DNA of 23,597 bases from a virus. Positions 8,871-16,868 of the stretch are shown piece by piece (the first letter of the stretch is position 1; each line of letters begins with the position of its first letter). The position numbers and the translations under genes are program-made. The stretch lies in the IMG/VR virus record IMGVR_UViG_3300014050_000142, positions 1 through 23,597 of that record. One strand, 5' to 3'. The notes below the pieces were generated by a model. That model made no database searches. It worked only from the letters and a program-made list of their open reading frames with translations, and was not told the origin of the DNA.

Positions 8871-9436
8871 GTACGCTTAATTGGGGCGAACTTATGCGGG
8901 AAGCCAAGGCTTCTGGCGGTGTAAGTAGCTATGAGCCACTTCCAGATGGTGACTACGAGCTGAAGGTGCTTGAGTCTGTCATTAAAACAACTAAAAATGG
9001 CAAGCTAATGTTCTCCACGAAGAACGAGGTCCAGGGTGGTGCACATGCACGTCGCCTAGTTTGGGATAACTTGGTTGTCTCAAATGAAAATCCGGATGCA
9101 ATGGGCATCTTCTTCCGCAAGATGGGCTCACTTGGTCTAGGTCAGGCATTTTTTGATCAGGAACCAAGTGAAGAGCAAATTGCTTCTGCAATGGTTGGTC
9201 GCACGTTCCGCGGTACTTTGGGTACTAAGGACTATCAAGGTAAAAAGAGCAACGAGATCCGAAACTACATGCCGGCTGGTCTTGCACTAGGTTCTCCCGC
9301 TCCCGCAGTTGCTTCGGCTCCTGCTCCTGCACCCGCTCCTGCACCCGCTCCTGCACCCGCTCCTGCACCTGCTATGGAGCAGCCAATGGCATTTGCACCA
9401 TCCCCTGCAGCCGTACCACCGGCTCCTCCCTTCTAA
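8867..9436 (+). CDS. Probable ssDNA-binding protein (DUF669-like) with Ala/Pro tail
   Basis: 189 residues, start ATG overlapping the previous stop (ATGA). The first 145 residues form a beta-rich domain (YEPLPDGDYELKVLES, GRTFRGTLGTKDYQGKKSNE) resembling phage DUF669/SSB-like proteins that accompany Sak4. The last 45 residues are a low-complexity (AP)n spacer ending PPAPPF. A final Pro-Phe is reminiscent of the SSB C-terminal partner-binding tip, though the acidic residues usual there are absent. ssDNA binding is inferred from fold and neighbours, not from a catalytic motif. It is the last gene of the replication operon, followed directly by a strong terminator. Confidence 0.75.
   Translation: MSTLNWGELMREAKASGGVSSYEPLPDGDYELKVLESVIKTTKNGKLMFSTKNEVQGGAHARRLVWDNLVVSNENPDAMGIFFRKMGSLGLGQAFFDQEPSEEQIASAMVGRTFRGTLGTKDYQGKKSNEIRNYMPAGLALGSPAPAVASAPAPAPAPAPAPAPAPAPAMEQPMAFAPSPAAVPPAPPF
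9317..9373 (+). repeat. In-gene 12-base tandem repeat encoding the Ala-Pro linker
   Basis: The unit GCTCCTGCACCC is repeated about four times with small variants, in frame with the SSB-like gene, and encodes alternating Ala-Pro. Such repeats can change copy number by slippage, so linker length may vary between relatives. Confidence 0.85.
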
Positions 9437-9448
9437 CATTAATCTCAA

Positions 9449-9484
9449 GGGGGCTAGGATAATACCTAGCCCCCAATTTTATTT
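9449..9484 (+). terminator. Rho-independent terminator of the replication operon
   Basis: A perfect 10-base stem GGGGGCTAGG / CCTAGCCCCC (9449-9458 with 9465-9474) with loop ATAATA is followed by AATTTTATTT. It sits 13 bases after the SSB-like stop codon. Confidence 0.93.
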
Positions 9485-9495
9485 AGGTAGGAAAA

Positions 9496-9945
9496 ATGGC
9501 AGAACACATTAATAGAAGCATCGATAAAGACTGGGTACTTTCACAGCTTGATGCGGCCAAGATCAAAGATCCGTTAGTTCGTACTGAAGTTGGACGGATC
9601 TTAGATGCCTGGGAAAGCATCCCCACAACGGTAGATCCAGAAGTGGCAGAAAAAGCACTGAATATTGCAGCACGTCTTGCTATGGGATATACGCTAGTGG
9701 AGCCTAAAGCAGATGAAGAGGAAGTATGGGTTGATGTAATTCCTGGCCAGATAAAAGTTGCTGACATTGTCCGAATCAAAGCTCAAGCATTTTCTGGTAC
9801 AACGGGTCAAATTCATAATGGTCGAGTAGGAAAAATTGTTGGAATTAGATATGGAGATATTATTTTCAAATCTACAGACAACAAAAAACCAGAGCTCGAT
9901 GGGACCCACTATTCTCCATATAATTTGGAAAAAAGAATTAAATAA
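9496..9945 (+). CDS. Hypothetical protein, helical N-half and beta-rich C-half
   Basis: 149 residues, not recognised. A Shine-Dalgarno-like TAGGAAAA precedes ATG 9496. The N-terminal half is helical (IDKDWVLSQLDAAKIKDP, VGRILDAWESI, VAEKALNIAARLAMGY). The C-terminal half (IKVADIVRIKAQAFSG, GRVGKIVGIRYGDIIFKS) looks like a small SH3-like or KOW-like beta barrel of the kind that coats nucleic acid, but this is only a shape impression. The gene lies alone between two terminators, so it may be its own transcription unit. Codons are more A/T-rich than in the replication genes. Confidence 0.75.
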   Translation: MAEHINRSIDKDWVLSQLDAAKIKDPLVRTEVGRILDAWESIPTTVDPEVAEKALNIAARLAMGYTLVEPKADEEEVWVDVIPGQIKVADIVRIKAQAFSGTTGQIHNGRVGKIVGIRYGDIIFKSTDNKKPELDGTHYSPYNLEKRIK

Positions 9946-9960
9946 CACAACTTCCCACAT

Positions 9961-10004
9961 AATTAGGTCATCTTTAAAAAATTAAAGATGACCTAATTTT
10001 TTAT
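9961..10004 (+). terminator. Rho-independent terminator with very long stem
   Basis: AATTAGGTCATCTTTAA pairs with TTAAAGATGACCTAATT (9961-9977 with 9982-9998), about 17 base pairs with an AAAA loop and flanking A/T runs, so it could work in both directions. It ends the 9496 gene and insulates the leaderless gene at 10027. Confidence 0.9.
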
Positions 10005-10014
10005 TATTTTTCTA

Positions 10015-10026
10015 TATACTAAATGT
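10015..10026 (+). promoter_or_regulatory. -10 box placed for leaderless transcription of the 10027 gene
   Basis: TATACT (10015-10020) is followed by exactly six bases and then ATG at 10027. No Shine-Dalgarno is present, so the transcript probably begins at or next to the start codon. The same geometry recurs at four other genes in this window. Confidence 0.65.
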
Positions 10027-10374
10027 ATGGATATTAATAGAAAAGGTGAAAGTCTCTGGTCCGAGTGGACTGGAGCAGAGCTACCTATAAAAACATATGG
10101 ATCTGTGCTGTACTACACAATTGGTCATGTAGATCTAGAAAATGAAACAGTACGTAGGGCACTAGCTTCTGCCATCCAGAGAGATGGAGTTGCTGATGGA
10201 CTAGGACATGCATATAAAGCTATAAATGATTGGTCAATTTTTCAGGCTTGGGCCGGAGAGATAGATGAATCTTATGAATTATTTATATGTGATGAATCTG
10301 GTGAAACAGAGTATGGAGACCTGGTAGATGAAGCACTACCTATTACATGGGTAGAGGTGTCTACAATTGCTTAG
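10027..10374 (+). CDS. Small hypothetical protein upstream of WhiB
   Basis: 115 residues, not recognised. It appears leaderless (see the TATACT box). It is acidic and rich in aromatic residues (WSEWTGAELP, HAYKAINDWSIFQAWAGEID). It ends inside the start of the WhiB gene, overlapping it by 8 bases, so the pair should be co-expressed. It could be a partner or regulator of the WhiB protein, but that is context only. Confidence 0.75.
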   Translation: MDINRKGESLWSEWTGAELPIKTYGSVLYYTIGHVDLENETVRRALASAIQRDGVADGLGHAYKAINDWSIFQAWAGEIDESYELFICDESGETEYGDLVDEALPITWVEVSTIA

Positions 10375-10849
10375 CGACGATACCAATTCGCTAGATTGGC
10401 AAAAAGATGCAACTTGCGCTGATCCAGATTTTATTGACTATAGAGATTTTTTCTTTTCTGAATTACCTGAAGAAATAGAAGATGCCAAAGAAGTTTGCTC
10501 TCACTGCCCTGTTCGTAGAGAATGCCTATCTTGGGCTCTCAATAACAAAGAGATTTGGGGCGTATGGGGAGGTAGAGATCAAAATGAAATTAGAGATGCC
10601 CTATCTATTTCTGAAGAAGGACAAGAGGTTAGAAGAACTAAAGAAGGTATTGCCCCGACCTGTCTTAATTGTGGATCTCATACCGAAAAATTAAAAACTA
10701 AAGAGATTGACATACCAGGTGGTGGACGGTGGACAACTAAAAAAATTGTTACATGCAGCACATGTGGTTTTTATTGGACGAGTAGAACTAGTGCAAATGC
10801 TATTGAAGCTTATCTAGCTACACAAAAAAAGATCACACAAGAGGAATAA
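10367..10849 (+). CDS. WhiB-family iron-sulfur transcription factor with extra C-terminal zinc ribbon
   Basis: 160 residues from TTG 10367, chosen because GTAGAGGTG lies just upstream at suitable spacing and no ATG or GTG fits before the first cysteine. The four WhiB cysteines C17, C44, C47 and C53 (C-x26-C-x2-C-x5-C) would hold a 4Fe-4S cluster, and IWGVWGG (63-69) is the family turn that contacts sigma factor. After about residue 90 a second module carries CLNCG and CSTCG (C99, C102, C130, C133), a likely zinc ribbon not found in minimal WhiB proteins. Phage WhiB proteins, such as that of mycobacteriophage TM4, can interfere with host WhiB-dependent genes. Whether this one acts on host or phage promoters is unknown. 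It converges with the minus-strand phosphoesterase, overlapping by 17 bases. Confidence 0.93.
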   Translation: MLSDDTNSLDWQKDATCADPDFIDYRDFFFSELPEEIEDAKEVCSHCPVRRECLSWALNNKEIWGVWGGRDQNEIRDALSISEEGQEVRRTKEGIAPTCLNCGSHTEKLKTKEIDIPGGGRWTTKKIVTCSTCGFYWTSRTSANAIEAYLATQKKITQEE

Positions 10850-12035
10850 TTCCAATAAACTCACGGGCATCATAGCTACCACCCATAACAAATGTAAGAA
10901 TTCCAGGTTTTGACTGATCCCCCGATCGATCACGAAACCAGTCACTTCCCGGATCAACTGTTGGAGCTTGAATCCAAAATCGATGACCAACATCTAAACT
11001 TTTGAAATGGTGGTAGTGACCGGACACCCACACATCGCAACCACCCAAAGCGGTCTGACCGAGCATCTGTCCAGATAAATATTTCTTTACATCAGTAGAG
11101 AATTGGTGACCGTGAAAAAGTCCTAGCATTGTTCCATTAACGTCAACCGCAAGAGTCTGGTGTCCTGAAGCGGGGAACCTGAACTCCACATGAGCAAGAG
11201 CTGGATTTTCAGCACACGCATCTTGCACCGCGCTAGCTATTTCGACATTCCAACCATCTGCTGGATCCGCGGTAACTTGTCTAGTTGCTTCGTCGTGATT
11301 TCCATTTACTACAGGAACAATAATTCTCTCGGCAAGTGGAGCAAATATTTTAATTTGCTGGAGTAGAAGACGACGAGCGACTCGGACCTGTTCAGTCTGG
11401 CCAAGATCAGATGCTGCCTGACCTTGAAGGCGGCCGTTCTGTGAGACGTTTCCTTCAACGTGATCTCCCACTTCTGGGAGTACAACTGTCCCTAAAGACA
11501 GTCCAAACCGTCGTAGTCCTTCGAGTCGCTGAACAGACGCCTCTGTTCCATTAAGAATTCTTTCAACCGTCTGGGCTGTACCACCTGAAGAGGCTCTTTT
11601 TCCAAGCTGCTTATCAGCTCCGACATGGACGTAGGCTCCATCTCCTCCGACAATTTTTGATGCCTTTCCTGGTTTCCAAGTTTTGATTTCATTGACCAAC
11701 TGCTCGAGGTCGAAGTCACGGATAGACGAGAGAGGGTGTCGAGGAGCAAGATTAATTCGTGACGACTCAAGCCAGTCACCATTAAAGGTTTGCCACTTAC
11801 CGTGGCGAGCTGATGTAACAACCCACTCTTCTGGGTCGAGACCATGCTCGATCAAAATTTCTTCAGCACCGGGTGTATTCCCGAGTGGTCGTGGTGAAGA
11901 GACAGCAAATCCACCATCAGACCCTATCTCGGAACGAGGACGCCAGTTTTCTGGAGTATTAGAGATTCGAGTATCTGATCCAGATTTACCGGGACTGGAT
12001 AGATCTTCCAACTTTTTTCTGATCTCCTCAGACAT
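10833..12035 (-). CDS. Phage calcineurin-like metallophosphoesterase
   Basis: 400 residues on the minus strand, start ATG at 12035. Core metal motifs: GADKQLG (D141, with Gln at 143 where DxH is usual), EVGDHVEGN (D191), NGNHDE (N246, H247, D248), FHGHQF (H308, H310) and SGHYHHF (H340, H342). The first roughly 115 residues form a separate domain (LIEHGLDPEEWVVTSARHGK) resembling an HTH-type or DNA-contact region. Known relatives include SbcD/Mre11-like nucleases and many phage phosphoesterases; nuclease versus other phosphodiesterase activity cannot be decided here. The start overlaps the upstream HTH-like gene by 8 bases, so both are probably made together. Confidence 0.88.
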   Translation of the reverse strand: MSEEIRKKLEDLSSPGKSGSDTRISNTPENWRPRSEIGSDGGFAVSSPRPLGNTPGAEEILIEHGLDPEEWVVTSARHGKWQTFNGDWLESSRINLAPRHPLSSIRDFDLEQLVNEIKTWKPGKASKIVGGDGAYVHVGADKQLGKRASSGGTAQTVERILNGTEASVQRLEGLRRFGLSLGTVVLPEVGDHVEGNVSQNGRLQGQAASDLGQTEQVRVARRLLLQQIKIFAPLAERIIVPVVNGNHDEATRQVTADPADGWNVEIASAVQDACAENPALAHVEFRFPASGHQTLAVDVNGTMLGLFHGHQFSTDVKKYLSGQMLGQTALGGCDVWVSGHYHHFKSLDVGHRFWIQAPTVDPGSDWFRDRSGDQSKPGILTFVMGGSYDAREFIGIIPLV

Positions 12036-12303
12036 TCAAGTCCTCATCCCAGACGCAAGAGCAGTGTTTATTGTAGTGGAGACCTATAGCTGTAGAACCA
12101 ATATTGTGGTCTTCAGAGCAGAGAACCCGGGATAAAGTGGCGTAACTTAATTTTCTGGGGTGGCGTTGAGGAAGAGCAACACACTCTGAGATATATGAAC
12201 GTGTCTCTTCATCTAACTTATCTAGGATAAGTTGATATTTGCATCGATCTGACTTTTGACGTACAGATACACTCTGCAGCTTCTGTAGTAGTGGTGATGT
12301 CAT
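12028..12303 (-). CDS. Small HTH-like protein paired with the phosphoesterase
   Basis: 91 residues, minus strand, with a strong Shine-Dalgarno GGAGAAGA directly before ATG. The segment YATLSRVLCSEDHNIGSTAIGLHYNKHCSC looks like a helix-turn-helix in which the second helix begins at IGSTAIG, with a Cys/His-rich end. Similar small HTH proteins precede phosphoesterase genes in actinophages, but I cannot name the family. Two palindromes lie just upstream (12316-12351) and could be its operator. Confidence 0.7.
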   Translation of the reverse strand: MTSPLLQKLQSVSVRQKSDRCKYQLILDKLDEETRSYISECVALPQRHPRKLSYATLSRVLCSEDHNIGSTAIGLHYNKHCSCVWDEDLNV

Positions 12304-12315
12304 TCTTCTCCAATC

Positions 12316-12351
12316 GGTACAAATGTACCTCTGAACATACTAACGTATGTT
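12316..12351 (-). promoter_or_regulatory. Pair of palindromes upstream of the HTH-like gene (candidate operator)
   Basis: GGTACAAATGTACC (12316-12329) and AACATACTAACGTATGTT (12334-12351) are perfect inverted repeats four bases apart, starting 13 bases before the HTH-like start codon. On the minus strand a TAGTAT or TATGTT box falls inside the distal palindrome. This fits autoregulation, though the distal palindrome might instead be an RNA hairpin. Confidence 0.45.
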
Positions 12352-12366
12352 TGGAGAAAGTCTCTA

Positions 12367-12798
12367 TTATGGGATGAGACTATTTATGACAACAGCAGAG
12401 ATAATACTTACTAATAAAGAGAGACCGGCACCTATCATAGAAAGAGTAATAGCAACAGTTCTTGATCTCTTTTGCTTTTCAATTTCTAATTTAGCCGATT
12501 CAATATTGTCAATTCGAGCGTGAAGTTCTACGTGCTCGGCAATGTTCTCTTCTTTATAGTCTCTAATGCTGTTGAGCATTTCTTGACGAAGAGCGCTTTG
12601 ATTTTTTGAAGATTCGACTTCCCACTTTTTCAAGTCGCTTTCGAGACGACCCATACGCTCGTTGTATGTATCAAATTTTGCGTTTACAAACTCTTTTGTG
12701 GCCATAGTCTCTTTTACTTCACGTAAACTAGACATAATTGTTTCGAACATAATTCGAAGTTCGCCTGGAGTTGGATCGCGATCAATTGGAAAAGTCAT
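12367..12798 (-). CDS. Coiled-coil protein with one C-terminal membrane segment
   Basis: 143 residues from ATG 12798 (MTFPIDRDPTPGEL), with AGGA about 9 bases upstream; a TTG ten residues earlier is less likely. Residues about 15-110 are a long charged amphipathic helix (LREVKETMATKEFVNAKFDT, RMGRLESDLKKWEVESSKN), probably a coiled coil. KRSRTVAITLSMIGAGLSLL then leads into a single membrane helix near the C-terminus. The layout resembles phage hemolysin XhlA-like or pinholin-associated proteins, so a lysis accessory role is possible. It lies far from the endolysin, however, and next to regulators. Anchoring of a partner at the membrane is the alternative. Confidence 0.72.
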   Translation of the reverse strand: MTFPIDRDPTPGELRIMFETIMSSLREVKETMATKEFVNAKFDTYNERMGRLESDLKKWEVESSKNQSALRQEMLNSIRDYKEENIAEHVELHARIDNIESAKLEIEKQKRSRTVAITLSMIGAGLSLLVSIISAVVINSLIP

Positions 12799-12855
12799 GG
12801 GGGTCGGTCCTATAGATGAGAAAATCAATTACTACAATAATAACTTATTTTAGAC

Positions 12856-12886
12856 TTGCTCACTCTGGGTTGTGACGTGCTACGAT
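12856..12886 (+). promoter_or_regulatory. Extended -10 promoter for the primase-helicase gene
   Basis: TTGCTC (12856-12861), a 19-base spacer ending GTGC, then TACGAT (12881-12886). The GTGC-TACNNT core and spacer length recur at 18936-18966 and 21823-21853. Transcription would start about 40 bases before the GTG start of the primase gene. Confidence 0.6.
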
Positions 12887-12933
12887 GGTCGAACCAGATT
12901 TTTATCCACTCCTATTAACTAACAGGACGCTAC

Positions 12934-15606
12934 GTGAATGACGAAAACAAACTCTTAAGGGGGGCATCATGGTATGCCTCTCAGGGTTGGAAAATCATAA
13001 AATGCTATGGAATTAGTTCAGATGGATCTTGTACATGTCATGGCAGCCACACCGATCCCAAAGACATCGGGAAGCATGCAGCACTCAAAGAGTGGCAAAT
13101 TAATGCATCGGATGATCAAGTAGTCATTGAAGACTGGTGGAGAGCGGAACCAGAAAATAACGTAGCCGTCAACTGCAAACTTTCGGGTTTTGTAGTCATT
13201 GACATCGACCCTCGAAACGGCGGGTTCGAGTCATTTGAAATTATGATGCAGCGCGTCAATGGAGAAATACCCGAGACCGTTGAAGCAATTACTGGCGCGT
13301 ACTCGGACAAAAGAAAAAAAATTGTCCGAGGTCGTCACCTCTTTTTTAAGTGTGACCCATCTATTGCACTCAAAGGTCGATTCACAAAAGAAGATAACCT
13401 ACCCGGTATCGATATCAAACACACCGGATACGTCCTCGTTGCCCCATCTAAGCACCAGTCCGGTGTTGAGTACGAGTGGAAGCCTGGCCACGCTCCGTGG
13501 GAGATGGAGATGGCCGAGATTACAGAAGAGATGTTGGAATTTCTTCGTGATCGTAGGAGAAGTGGTCGAACATCTTCTGGTGGGGTTGTCGGCTCATATA
13601 GTACCGAACTTGGAGAGACAGATTGGTCCGCGTTTGATGGTTTGTCGTATAAAGGGGAGAAGTTCAATATTGAGCAAATCCTTGAAGAAGGTATTGAAGA
13701 GGGTAGTCGTGCAGTAACTGTCTATGCTCTTGCTTGCGCTCTTGCAAACAAATATGGCACTGACTCGGTAACACAAATTTTTATCGAAACAACAATGATG
13801 CGGTTTAATCACGAAAAGATTAATCCGCCTATGGAGCTCGAGGGGCAAAACAGTCTTTTAATGCACGTACGTCGTGCTATTCAGTTTGTCGCAGAAAACC
13901 CTAAGCACTTGTGGGGGAACCCAGAACTTGCCGAGTGGCAGAAGCGGACGGCAAAAAATCTTGGAACAGACAGATCACTCGGATCATCAATATCTCATAT
14001 AAACACTTCTGATCCTGATAATCGTCAAGATATTGATGGCATAGAAATCACTTCTGAGCCGGGAACTATTGGAAATGCTGTTGAGTATGGAGTAAAAGCC
14101 GGAGCATCCATTATGGATGCAACTTCTTTTCGAAATATGGACATACCACTTGATCCAGATGCTATATCTGCAGACGATGGTGGAAATAAAAAGCAGCGAT
14201 CACTCACAGATGTGGGGAACGGTCGTCGTCTAGTAGATAGTTTTCTAGCTGGCATCCGATACACACCTGTTCTTGGGTGGCATGTGTGGGACGGCACTCA
14301 CTGGCGCCGAGATCCCGAAAATCTTCAAATTCGAGAATTATCAAAAAAGCTATCATCAATGATTGCTAGTGAAACTATTGAATATGAAGATATCGACAAG
14401 AAAAATGAAATCATTGCATTCTCAAAGCAGGCAAAATCTGCCTCAAGAATGAAATCTGCAATTGATAATGCCACTTCTGATATTCGCATTCAGGTCCCAG
14501 TCTCTCAGTGGGACAGTAATGTAGAGCTTTTTGGTGTTGCGAATGGAGTTGTCAATCTTCGTACTGGTGAGTTGATGCGAGGTGTGCCAGAACTCCACAT
14601 CACTCGACATTCCCCTGTGGCATTTACTCCTGGACTGACACATCCTCGGTGGCAAGAGTTCCTTGACTTTGCTACATATGGAGACAAGGAGTATCAGGCG
14701 TATCTACAGCGTGCTATTGGGTACAGCATGACTGGGCTCAACGACCTCGACATTATGTTCTTGATCCACGGCCGTCCCGGCTCGGGTAAGAACACATTTA
14801 TTGAGTCATTTTGTAAAGCTCTTGGTATGTCTGAGTACGCATATCCAATGGAGTCTACGGTACTTGCTCAAGACGACGGACGCAGCACAAACACAGACTC
14901 ATACCACTACGCTGAACTTCGTGGTAAGCGCGTTGTGTGGGTAGATGAGTTGCCTGAGACTGAGCGACTTAAGGAGAACGCAATCAAGCGTCTCACCGGT
15001 TCAGCAACTATCTCTGCACGTTCTCCTGGCGAGAAACCGATCAACTTTGAGTCACAGGCTAAATTATGGATTACTACGAATCACCGTCCTATCATCACTG
15101 ACGATGCTATGTGGCGACGTATGCGTGCACTTCCGTGGGACCGTATCCCCGAGAAATCTGACCCGACACTTAAAGCATTCTTGTCGGATCCTGAGGTAGG
15201 TCTTCCGGTTTTGCTGTCGTGGGCTGTTCAAGGTGCAGTGGACTATTTTGCATCCCCCGAACTAGATCCACTAGCTCCCGAGACATGTACCGTTGTCCTC
15301 AATGCAACTAATTCATACCGAAGTGATGAAGACCGTATGGCGATGTTTATTCGTGAAGAACTTGTTGAAGCTCCAGGAAAAATTACAAGTGTTAAAAAAG
15401 CGCGTACAGTTTATTCTTGGTGGTCTGAAGAGCGTGGTGAGAAGCCCATGACTCAGATTTCCTTTACTCGTAAGCTTCGCGATCGAGGAATTCATATTGA
15501 AGGTGTTGGATCTGATGCTCAAATTTATGGCTACGAAATTAAAACTAAAACTCCATCTCCTCTCGGGGGAGATGATTGGTCGTCCCTCAGTAAAATGGCA
15601 AGATAG
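12934..15606 (+). CDS. Primase-polymerase / SF3 helicase fusion (D5/P4-like)
   Basis: 890 residues from GTG. The N-terminal prim-pol domain (about 1-210) has KHAALKEWQ, the metal-binding VVIDIDPRNGG (D90, D92), GRHLFFK (H135) and GIDIKHTGYVLVAPS. The C-terminal half holds the D5_N-like region and an SF3 helicase: Walker A GRPGSGKNT (613-621), Walker B VVWVDELPE (D671, E672) and motif C LWITTNHRPI. Such proteins make primers and unwind the fork as hexamers; this is probably the phage replicative primase-helicase. A Cys-rich CTCHGSH segment near residues 33-39 could be a small metal site. It has its own promoter and lies divergent from the minus-strand regulators. The stop is immediately followed by the next GTG. 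Confidence 0.95.
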   Translation: MNDENKLLRGASWYASQGWKIIKCYGISSDGSCTCHGSHTDPKDIGKHAALKEWQINASDDQVVIEDWWRAEPENNVAVNCKLSGFVVIDIDPRNGGFESFEIMMQRVNGEIPETVEAITGAYSDKRKKIVRGRHLFFKCDPSIALKGRFTKEDNLPGIDIKHTGYVLVAPSKHQSGVEYEWKPGHAPWEMEMAEITEEMLEFLRDRRRSGRTSSGGVVGSYSTELGETDWSAFDGLSYKGEKFNIEQILEEGIEEGSRAVTVYALACALANKYGTDSVTQIFIETTMMRFNHEKINPPMELEGQNSLLMHVRRAIQFVAENPKHLWGNPELAEWQKRTAKNLGTDRSLGSSISHINTSDPDNRQDIDGIEITSEPGTIGNAVEYGVKAGASIMDATSFRNMDIPLDPDAISADDGGNKKQRSLTDVGNGRRLVDSFLAGIRYTPVLGWHVWDGTHWRRDPENLQIRELSKKLSSMIASETIEYEDIDKKNEIIAFSKQAKSASRMKSAIDNATSDIRIQVPVSQWDSNVELFGVANGVVNLRTGELMRGVPELHITRHSPVAFTPGLTHPRWQEFLDFATYGDKEYQAYLQRAIGYSMTGLNDLDIMFLIHGRPGSGKNTFIESFCKALGMSEYAYPMESTVLAQDDGRSTNTDSYHYAELRGKRVVWVDELPETERLKENAIKRLTGSATISARSPGEKPINFESQAKLWITTNHRPIITDDAMWRRMRALPWDRIPEKSDPTLKAFLSDPEVGLPVLLSWAVQGAVDYFASPELDPLAPETCTVVLNATNSYRSDEDRMAMFIREELVEAPGKITSVKKARTVYSWWSEERGEKPMTQISFTRKLRDRGIHIEGVGSDAQIYGYEIKTKTPSPLGGDDWSSLSKMAR

Positions 15607-15810
15607 GTGAATAAAATTTTTAACATCGAAGATTTACCAGAGATTATTGTTGAAGAAAAATCAGGAAATTTTACATATGTCAAAGTAGGAGTCTGGTCTT
15701 TTTGCATAGAAGATGATCTGGATAGAACGCCAGAACAACTAATGGACGATGCACGGGCATTCGCTGCTTATGCCCTCTATCATAAAAAAATTAGATCAGA
15801 AAAGGACTAA
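15607..15810 (+). CDS. 67-residue hypothetical protein
   Basis: GTG start directly abutting the primase-helicase stop, so translation is likely coupled. The sequence alternates short strands (IIVEEKSGNFTYVKVGVWSF) and ends in a helix (TPEQLMDDARAFAAYALYHK). It is acidic overall and no family is recognised. Confidence 0.7.
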   Translation: MNKIFNIEDLPEIIVEEKSGNFTYVKVGVWSFCIEDDLDRTPEQLMDDARAFAAYALYHKKIRSEKD

Positions 15811-15815
15811 GACTA

Positions 15816-16868
15816 GTGAAGATTGCGGTCTATACAATTGCTCTAGATGAAGAGAAGCACGTAGAACGCTGGTACGAATCTTCTAAAGAGGCTGACTACC
15901 ACCTAATTTTAGATACTGGATCTGCAGATAAGACGGTGGAGATTGCCGAGCGTCTCGGAGTCACGGTCTATAGAGCGTCAATCAACCCGTGGAGGTTTGA
16001 TGTGGCCCGTAACACTGCTCTAGCTTTACTCCCGGCAGATATTGATTTTTGTATTTCTATGGACGCTGATGAGATCTTGATGCCGGGGTGGAGACAAGAG
16101 CTCGAGAAGATCGAAGGATCGAATATAACTACACCTCGACACACATTTACCTTCTCATTTAATCCTGATGGCACTCCGGCTTTTCAATTTGGTGGGAACC
16201 GTATTCACGCTCGCCATGGTTTTGTCTGGAAACATCCGATCCATGAACTTCTTACACCAACCGGGATTGAGGATATTCAGGGGTGGGTAGATGTGGAGAT
16301 GCAACACCACCCGGATCGAGAGAAGTCTCGTGACCAATACTTATCTCTTCTAGAGAGGGCTGTGAAAGACGAGCCCACCGATGCGCGTATGTCTTTCTAC
16401 TATGGTAGAGAACTTTACTATCGAGGTAGGTATAAAGAAGCGGCTAAACAGCTTAATGATTTTCTTGCTCTTCCTGGGGCAACATGGATCGGTGATAGAT
16501 CTGACGCTTACATTTTTATCTCTAGGTGTGTAGATGACCTAATAGAGGCCAGACAATGGGCATGGCTTGCTATTCAAGAGGCCCCCGATCGTCGAGAAGG
16601 ATATGCTCGAATGGCTACTCTTTGCTATCACGCCGAAGACTATGAGGAGGGGTTGATATATGCAGAGCAGGCACTTGCTATTACTGAGCGTCCACTGCAG
16701 TACATGTGTGAAGATTGGGCTTGGGGTTGGGAGATCTTAGATGTGGCTGCCATCTGCGCATGGGTTTTGGGTGACGTAGAAAAAGCCCGTAAATATGGGA
16801 TTGAAGCACTAAATCTCAACCCAGACAACGAAAGATTGCAAAATAACGTTAAATATTATCTCGGGTAG
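15816..16868 (+). CDS. Family 2 glycosyltransferase with helical-repeat (TPR-like) tail
   Basis: 350 residues from GTG 15816, with AAAGGA ten bases before. The GT-A domain covers about residues 1-130: MKIAVYTIALDEEKHVERW, nucleotide-sugar motif DTGSADKT (33-40) and metal-binding MDADE (82-86). Residues about 170-350 are paired helices (FYYGRELYYRGRYKEAAKQL, YAEQALAITERP, ARKYGIEALNLNPDNERLQN) of TPR type. Phages use such enzymes to glycosylate DNA bases, virion proteins or host surface sugars. The acceptor cannot be told from sequence; the next gene being virion-like and then an endolysin suggests a structural or surface target, but this is weak. No signal peptide or membrane segment. Confidence 0.9.
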   Translation: MKIAVYTIALDEEKHVERWYESSKEADYHLILDTGSADKTVEIAERLGVTVYRASINPWRFDVARNTALALLPADIDFCISMDADEILMPGWRQELEKIEGSNITTPRHTFTFSFNPDGTPAFQFGGNRIHARHGFVWKHPIHELLTPTGIEDIQGWVDVEMQHHPDREKSRDQYLSLLERAVKDEPTDARMSFYYGRELYYRGRYKEAAKQLNDFLALPGATWIGDRSDAYIFISRCVDDLIEARQWAWLAIQEAPDRREGYARMATLCYHAEDYEEGLIYAEQALAITERPLQYMCEDWAWGWEILDVAAICAWVLGDVEKARKYGIEALNLNPDNERLQNNVKYYLG

